A stretch of DNA of 64,000 nt from an uncultured Shewanella sp. GTDB lineage: Bacteria > Pseudomonadota > Gammaproteobacteria > Enterobacterales > Shewanellaceae. How positions within the stretch are numbered: the stretch's first letter is position 1; every line of letters begins with the position of its first letter. The stretch is taken from positions 124,001-188,000 of the forward strand of contig NZ_CANMUW010000006.1 in assembly GCF_947501225.1 (NCBI RefSeq). Reading direction: 5' to 3'. Positions 60,431 through 64,000 of the stretch are shown one piece after another. Made by a program: the position numbers and the translations under genes. Under the pieces are notes generated by a model. It did no database searches. It had not been told where the DNA came from and saw only the letters and a list, made by a program, of their open reading frames with translations.

Positions 60431-61849
60431 TTAACCGTCGATAATGCCGTTACAATCGTTGTCTTTTCCATCATTGCCCCATTTGCGTCCTCGATCACTT
60501 CTGCCGGGATTGACTTGCGGGTCGTTGTCATCACAATCTCCCTCTTCTACGCACCAGCCATCTCCGTCGGCATCGGTACAGTCACCGCCGGGATCCGGGT
60601 CGCCGCCTCCGAGGAACTGTGAAATATCTGAGTAGTAGGCGGCGAAGGCACCATCGACTGTGGCGTTATTGCCGCTGTCACAAACATCGTTGATGTTGTA
60701 GCCACAACCACCGCTGAGTTGGCCTACGATCTCGGCATCACTGTTTATCACAGGTGAGCCGCTGCTGCCCCCTTCGGTTGCGCCAAATAGATCGCGGCTA
60801 TAGATCCAATCTCCCCGTGGCCAGGAGCTACAGTTAGGAGCATCGACATCTACCTCATGTTTTGAGTATGCCTGAGGTGCGCCGCCGGGATGGCTTATGC
60901 GAAACAGTTCGGCTGCATCGGTGGATGCGATGGGGTCTGAGTTCCAGCCAAGATATACAGAATTGGCTGGGGGATTACCCGAGAGCCGCAGCAGGGAGTA
61001 GTCACCTTTTCTGCCGCTTTTGACTATGGTCGAACCAACTGTGTTGGAGTCGGGGAGACTACAATTTGTCTGCTGGTTGCAACTGCTCTGGATATACTGG
61101 AAGAAGGTCTCGACCGAGTTGGCTTCCCGCCCCTTGCTGATACAGTGTCTGGCCGTCAGAAAGTAGGGGATCTCACTATTGCTGTCGCTGTCGGCCACAA
61201 GGCCTCCGGAGCAGACATAGTAGAAAGCGCCGGACCTGAATAGTATGCTGGCGTAGGCGTTACGCACGGCATTTATATCGTTCGGGATGCTGGTGCATTG
61301 TGCGTTCTCAATGCATGAAGCATTGAAGTCACACAGATTCCCGCCCATGTTGACGGCGCCAGCGCCCTCTATATGGGCTGTGCCACGAACAGTTACCTGG
61401 TTCCCGATAAAGGTATGGGTGAAGCCATCCTGTGAATATTGGTAGGCCTGGCCGGCCTCGTTGAACACAGAAACTACGCCTTTAACATGGCTCAATTCAA
61501 GTCGAATACCATGGGCGCCTGGAATGTTGATTATCAGATCCCTGTTGTCGTGGGAGACCGATTTTCCGATGGCGCGATGTACGCCGACCCGGTATCGGCC
61601 GGTGGGATCCATGCCCGGTGTGGTCAGGGTTTGTAGTTCACTGCTGGTCAGTTCGACAGTGTGTCGCTTGGCCGTGCGCAGTGATGCGTTAAGTTTTCCA
61701 TGCAGGTTTTTCATCGCCTGCTTCTGCTCTGCTATGGCCTGCCCTTTCGAAGCTATCTCCGGGGCCTTACTTGCGGCCTGTGCTTCGGATTGGGCTGCAA
61801 TGGCAAGCGCTAGTGAGGCGATGATGAGGAGTTGATTGAAGTACTTCAT
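60431..61849 (-). CDS. Secreted trypsin-like serine protease with Ca-binding tail
   Basis: A 472-residue exported protein with a signal peptide (LLIIASLALAIAAQSEAQA). A pro-region of about 150 residues is followed by a trypsin-fold domain. The catalytic triad is His 235 (LTARHC), Asp 283 (GDYSLLRL) and Ser 363 (GGSSGSPV). At least eight Cys in the domain suggest disulfides. The C-terminus is a MopE/thrombospondin-type-3-like metal-binding segment (DADGDGWCVEEGDCDDNDPQVNPG and KDNDCNGIIDG), after a Gly-Asp-Pro linker, probably binding calcium. It resembles lysyl endopeptidase-like secreted proteases of Shewanella and Vibrio. It is a single-gene unit. Confidence 0.9.
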   Translation of the reverse strand: MKYFNQLLIIASLALAIAAQSEAQAASKAPEIASKGQAIAEQKQAMKNLHGKLNASLRTAKRHTVELTSSELQTLTTPGMDPTGRYRVGVHRAIGKSVSHDNRDLIINIPGAHGIRLELSHVKGVVSVFNEAGQAYQYSQDGFTHTFIGNQVTVRGTAHIEGAGAVNMGGNLCDFNASCIENAQCTSIPNDINAVRNAYASILFRSGAFYYVCSGGLVADSDSNSEIPYFLTARHCISKGREANSVETFFQYIQSSCNQQTNCSLPDSNTVGSTIVKSGRKGDYSLLRLSGNPPANSVYLGWNSDPIASTDAAELFRISHPGGAPQAYSKHEVDVDAPNCSSWPRGDWIYSRDLFGATEGGSSGSPVINSDAEIVGQLSGGCGYNINDVCDSGNNATVDGAFAAYYSDISQFLGGGDPDPGGDCTDADGDGWCVEEGDCDDNDPQVNPGRSDRGRKWGNDGKDNDCNGIIDG

Positions 61850-62078
61850 CTGTTTTACCTTCGTTGTTTCCCCTCTTTTAAATATAGCTGTTTTTATCTG
61901 TGTTAACCCCCTTCGCAGAGTTTATCGGTTTGATCCTGTCTCCCTGTGAATCTAACTGATTCAATGCTTAGGGAAACTTTTCTGGTCCGGGGGAGATAAA
62001 CCGTAATTAATAGTACAGCTCACCACAGTTGGCCTCAAAAAAGGTGGTAGGCTGCTGTTTGGATCGTTAAGGACATAC
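61850..62078. other. Spacer between protease and molybdoenzyme genes
   Basis: No gene is supported. It holds the minus-strand promoter of the protease gene and leads into the palindrome at 62079 and the ribosome-binding site of the molybdoenzyme gene. Confidence 0.5.
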
Positions 62079-62093
62079 TGGTCGCTGCGACCA
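62079..62093. promoter_or_regulatory. Palindrome upstream of molybdoenzyme gene
   Basis: TGGTCGCTGCGACCA is a perfect odd palindrome 116 bases before the molybdopterin oxidoreductase start. It could be an operator or a leader hairpin. Confidence 0.4.
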
Positions 62094-62208
62094 TGGTTTA
62101 TGGGGGAGCAGTTCAAACTCTGTCGCTCCGGATTTGTGAACAGCAAAGCAATAGAGGTAAGCTGCGGGCATCTAATAGGGGCGTCTTGAGTCTGTATAGG
62201 GGGAAATC

Positions 62209-64000
62209 ATGGGTGAGCAGCAGGTGCCGGGTTATTGCGCTCAATGTATTTCGCGTTGTGGCTGTCTGGTTAGGGTGAAAGATGGAACATTAACACAAGT
62301 ACAAACCCTGGCGGAGCATCCGACCGGAGATGTTGTCTGTATTAAGGGAAAGGCGGCACCGCAGCTAGTTTACCATCCCGACCGTCTGCTCACGCCGATG
62401 CAACGTACTAATCCCAAGGGGAGCGATAATCCCGGTTGGCAACCTATCTCGTGGCAGCAGGCGTTTGGTACTATCGCAGATAAACTCAAGCAGTTTAAAT
62501 CTCAGAGCGGTGCCAAGTCTGTCTGTTGGGGGATAACGACCCCGAGTGCCACCGCCATTGCCGACAGCTTTACCTGGATTAATCGTCTGGCCCATGCATA
62601 TGGCTCTCCTAATAAGCTGTTTGCCACTGAGAACTGTAATTGGCATAAAGACTTTACTCATGCTTATGTATTCGGTCAGGGCATCGGCATGCCAGACTAT
62701 CAAAATACCGACTGTATCTTGCTATGGGGTTTTAATCCGAGGGATACCTGGCCGGCCCATGCTCTGCAAGTGACGGAGGCGCAAAAACGCGGGGCGAAAC
62801 TGATCGTTATCGATCCCCGAAAAGCGGGTCTGGCTAAACAATCTGACCTGTGGGTAGGCATCAAGCCGGGAACCGATGGGGTGTTGGCTATGACATTAGC
62901 CAACCTGTTAATCGCCGGGAGGCAGTACGATCAAAGTTTTGTTCGTCATTGGAGCAATGGCCCACTCTTAGTGCGCGATGACAATGGCTGCCTGCTGACT
63001 GCCGATGATCTGGGGCTCCCCTGTGCGAATGGTGGTGAGCAACTCGTTGCCTGGGACGAACGAGCGCAAGGGCTTGTACTTTATGATGCTAGGTCACGGC
63101 TATATCTGAGCGACGCGATAGAGGAGGCCGTACTCGCTCTGGACGGTCAGAGAGTGCTCAACGGCATTCCATGTCGGCCCGCTTTTTCGCACTATAAGGA
63201 TGCTTGCCGGCGCTACACCCTGGAGTATGCCGAATCTGTAACCGGTATCTCGGCTAAGCAAATTGAGCTGATGGCCTCGATGATCGGCCAGTCCGGTGCG
63301 GTGAGTTATTTCTCATGGACGGGAACCGCACAGCATCAACAAGCGACGCAGACTACGTTAGCCATAGCCTGTCTATATGGGCTCACCGGGTGTCTGGATA
63401 AACGAGGGGGCAATGTCTACTTCTCTAAGCCGCCTGTTAATAATCTCATGGGGTTTTCGCTACTTAGCAGTGAGCAGCGAAAAGATGCGCTGGGGGCCGA
63501 TAAGCCACTGGGCCCCTGGAAGATGGGGTGGGTCAACTCAAACGATCTGCATAGAAGTGTGATAGATGAAGCGCCCTATAAAACCCGTGCCCTTATCGCC
63601 TTTGGCGGCAACCCCATCGCGACTAAACCCAATGAGGCTTTCGTGCGTGAGACTCTGCGGGAGTTGGAGTTCTATGTGCATGGGGATCTGTTTTTGAATG
63701 AGTCGGCCAAAGAGGCTGATATCGTACTGCCCGTATCCAGCTTGTGGGAACGTTCGGGACTCACACCTGGCTTCTTGGTTTCACAGGAGGCTGAATCTCT
63801 GTTGCAGCTACGAAAAGCTGTCATCGAACCTCTTGGTGAGGCTAAATCGGATACCGAGATCGTGTTCGAGCTCGCAAGAGCATTGGGGTTAGGTGAGCAC
63901 TTTTGGGAGGGAGATATCGACGCTGCCCTCGAGGAGTTGTTAGCGCCTTGCGCAGTGAGCTTATCAGAGCTTAAGGCGAAACCGGCTGGCATAGACTTAA
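62209..64000 (+). CDS. Molybdopterin oxidoreductase, DMSO-reductase family (3' cut by window)
   Basis: An open frame from the ATG at 62209, with AGGGGGA five bases upstream, to the last base of the window: 597 codons without a stop, the C-terminus missing. Near the N-terminus Cys 10, 13, 17 and 44 (YCAQCISRC...DVVC) form the 4Fe-4S site of bis-MGD enzymes. Cys 143 (ATENCNWHKDF) sits where the molybdenum or tungsten ligand is expected. Later motifs are LLWGFNPRDTWP, VIDPRKAGLAKQSDLWVGIKPGTDG and the C-terminal region KEADIVLPVSSLWERSG. No twin-Arg signal is present, so it should be cytoplasmic. The reaction cannot be named. Confidence 0.9.
   Translation, partial: MGEQQVPGYCAQCISRCGCLVRVKDGTLTQVQTLAEHPTGDVVCIKGKAAPQLVYHPDRLLTPMQRTNPKGSDNPGWQPISWQQAFGTIADKLKQFKSQSGAKSVCWGITTPSATAIADSFTWINRLAHAYGSPNKLFATENCNWHKDFTHAYVFGQGIGMPDYQNTDCILLWGFNPRDTWPAHALQVTEAQKRGAKLIVIDPRKAGLAKQSDLWVGIKPGTDGVLAMTLANLLIAGRQYDQSFVRHWSNGPLLVRDDNGCLLTADDLGLPCANGGEQLVAWDERAQGLVLYDARSRLYLSDAIEEAVLALDGQRVLNGIPCRPAFSHYKDACRRYTLEYAESVTGISAKQIELMASMIGQSGAVSYFSWTGTAQHQQATQTTLAIACLYGLTGCLDKRGGNVYFSKPPVNNLMGFSLLSSEQRKDALGADKPLGPWKMGWVNSNDLHRSVIDEAPYKTRALIAFGGNPIATKPNEAFVRETLRELEFYVHGDLFLNESAKEADIVLPVSSLWERSGLTPGFLVSQEAESLLQLRKAVIEPLGEAKSDTEIVFELARALGLGEHFWEGDIDAALEELLAPCAVSLSELKAKPAGIDL

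Overview
The window looks like chromosomal DNA of a marine gammaproteobacterium, most likely Shewanella or a close relative. The reasons are the order zapA / 6S RNA / 5-formyl-THF cyclo-ligase beside UPF0149-ubiH-ubiI-gcvTHP, a pentaheme NrfA with a CWSCK active-site heme and no nrfBCD beside it, a stand-alone CcoG, families such as DUF3083, DUF3297 and DUF3360, and dispersed GTAG-headed REP elements. Species assignment is inference; no 16S gene is present.

Layout. 1-7.4 kb: 3' part of an ABC exporter, an acyl-CoA ligase, ccoG, a PAS/sigma-54 activator and a LysE-type exporter. 7.4-11.6 kb: a DUF3144 protein, two prepilin-like genes (one broken by an in-frame TAG), ung, an NlpE-like lipoprotein and 5-formyl-THF cyclo-ligase, separated by heptanucleotide repeat arrays. 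11.8-17.6 kb: an uncharacterised three-gene operon (GDPD lipoprotein, large PEGA-type membrane protein, CxxCxGxG zinc-finger membrane protein) lying between fau and the 6S RNA gene. 17.8-18.8 kb: 6S RNA followed by two extra partial copies of its 3' end, each with its own terminator, and zapA. 19.4-27.8 kb: UPF0149, ubiH, ubiI, gcvT, gcvH, gcvP. 27.8-32.3 kb: an accessory region with structured noncoding DNA, a tiny Gly-rich protein, an orphan ORF and a PARIS-like defence pair (AAA ATPase plus DUF4435 TOPRIM protein). 32.3-39.9 kb: a nine-gene Mrp-type cation/proton antiporter operon with three D-type (NuoL/M/N-like) subunits. 40-44 kb: a small secreted protein and a three-gene redox module flanked by a duplicated 3' end of the dCMP deaminase gene. 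44-56.5 kb: M20 peptidase, DUF3297, nucleoside phosphorylase, nrfA, DUF3083, a small membrane protein, a DUF3360 permease, an HDOD protein, a small RRF-family-like protein and a Fur-boxed DUF2325 protein. 56.7-64 kb: old yellow enzyme with a divergent TetR regulator and three operators, Spo0M, an AAA_28 ATPase, a secreted trypsin-like protease, and the 5' part of a molybdopterin oxidoreductase that runs off the end.

How it fits together. Respiratory and redox functions dominate (ubiquinone hydroxylases, nitrite ammonification, CcoG, Mrp antiporter, cytochrome b561, molybdoenzyme). A paired decamer, CGATATATCG twice about two helical turns apart, occurs upstream of both ccoG and nrfA, and the sigma-54 activator gene sits beside the ccoG copy. 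This suggests a small shared regulon.

The strongest leads are the 6S RNA 3'-end duplications, the fau/6S membrane operon, the PARIS-like pair, the ccoG/nrfA paired operators, the dCMP deaminase 3'-end duplication around the redox module, and the period-7 repeat arrays that recur with REP elements.
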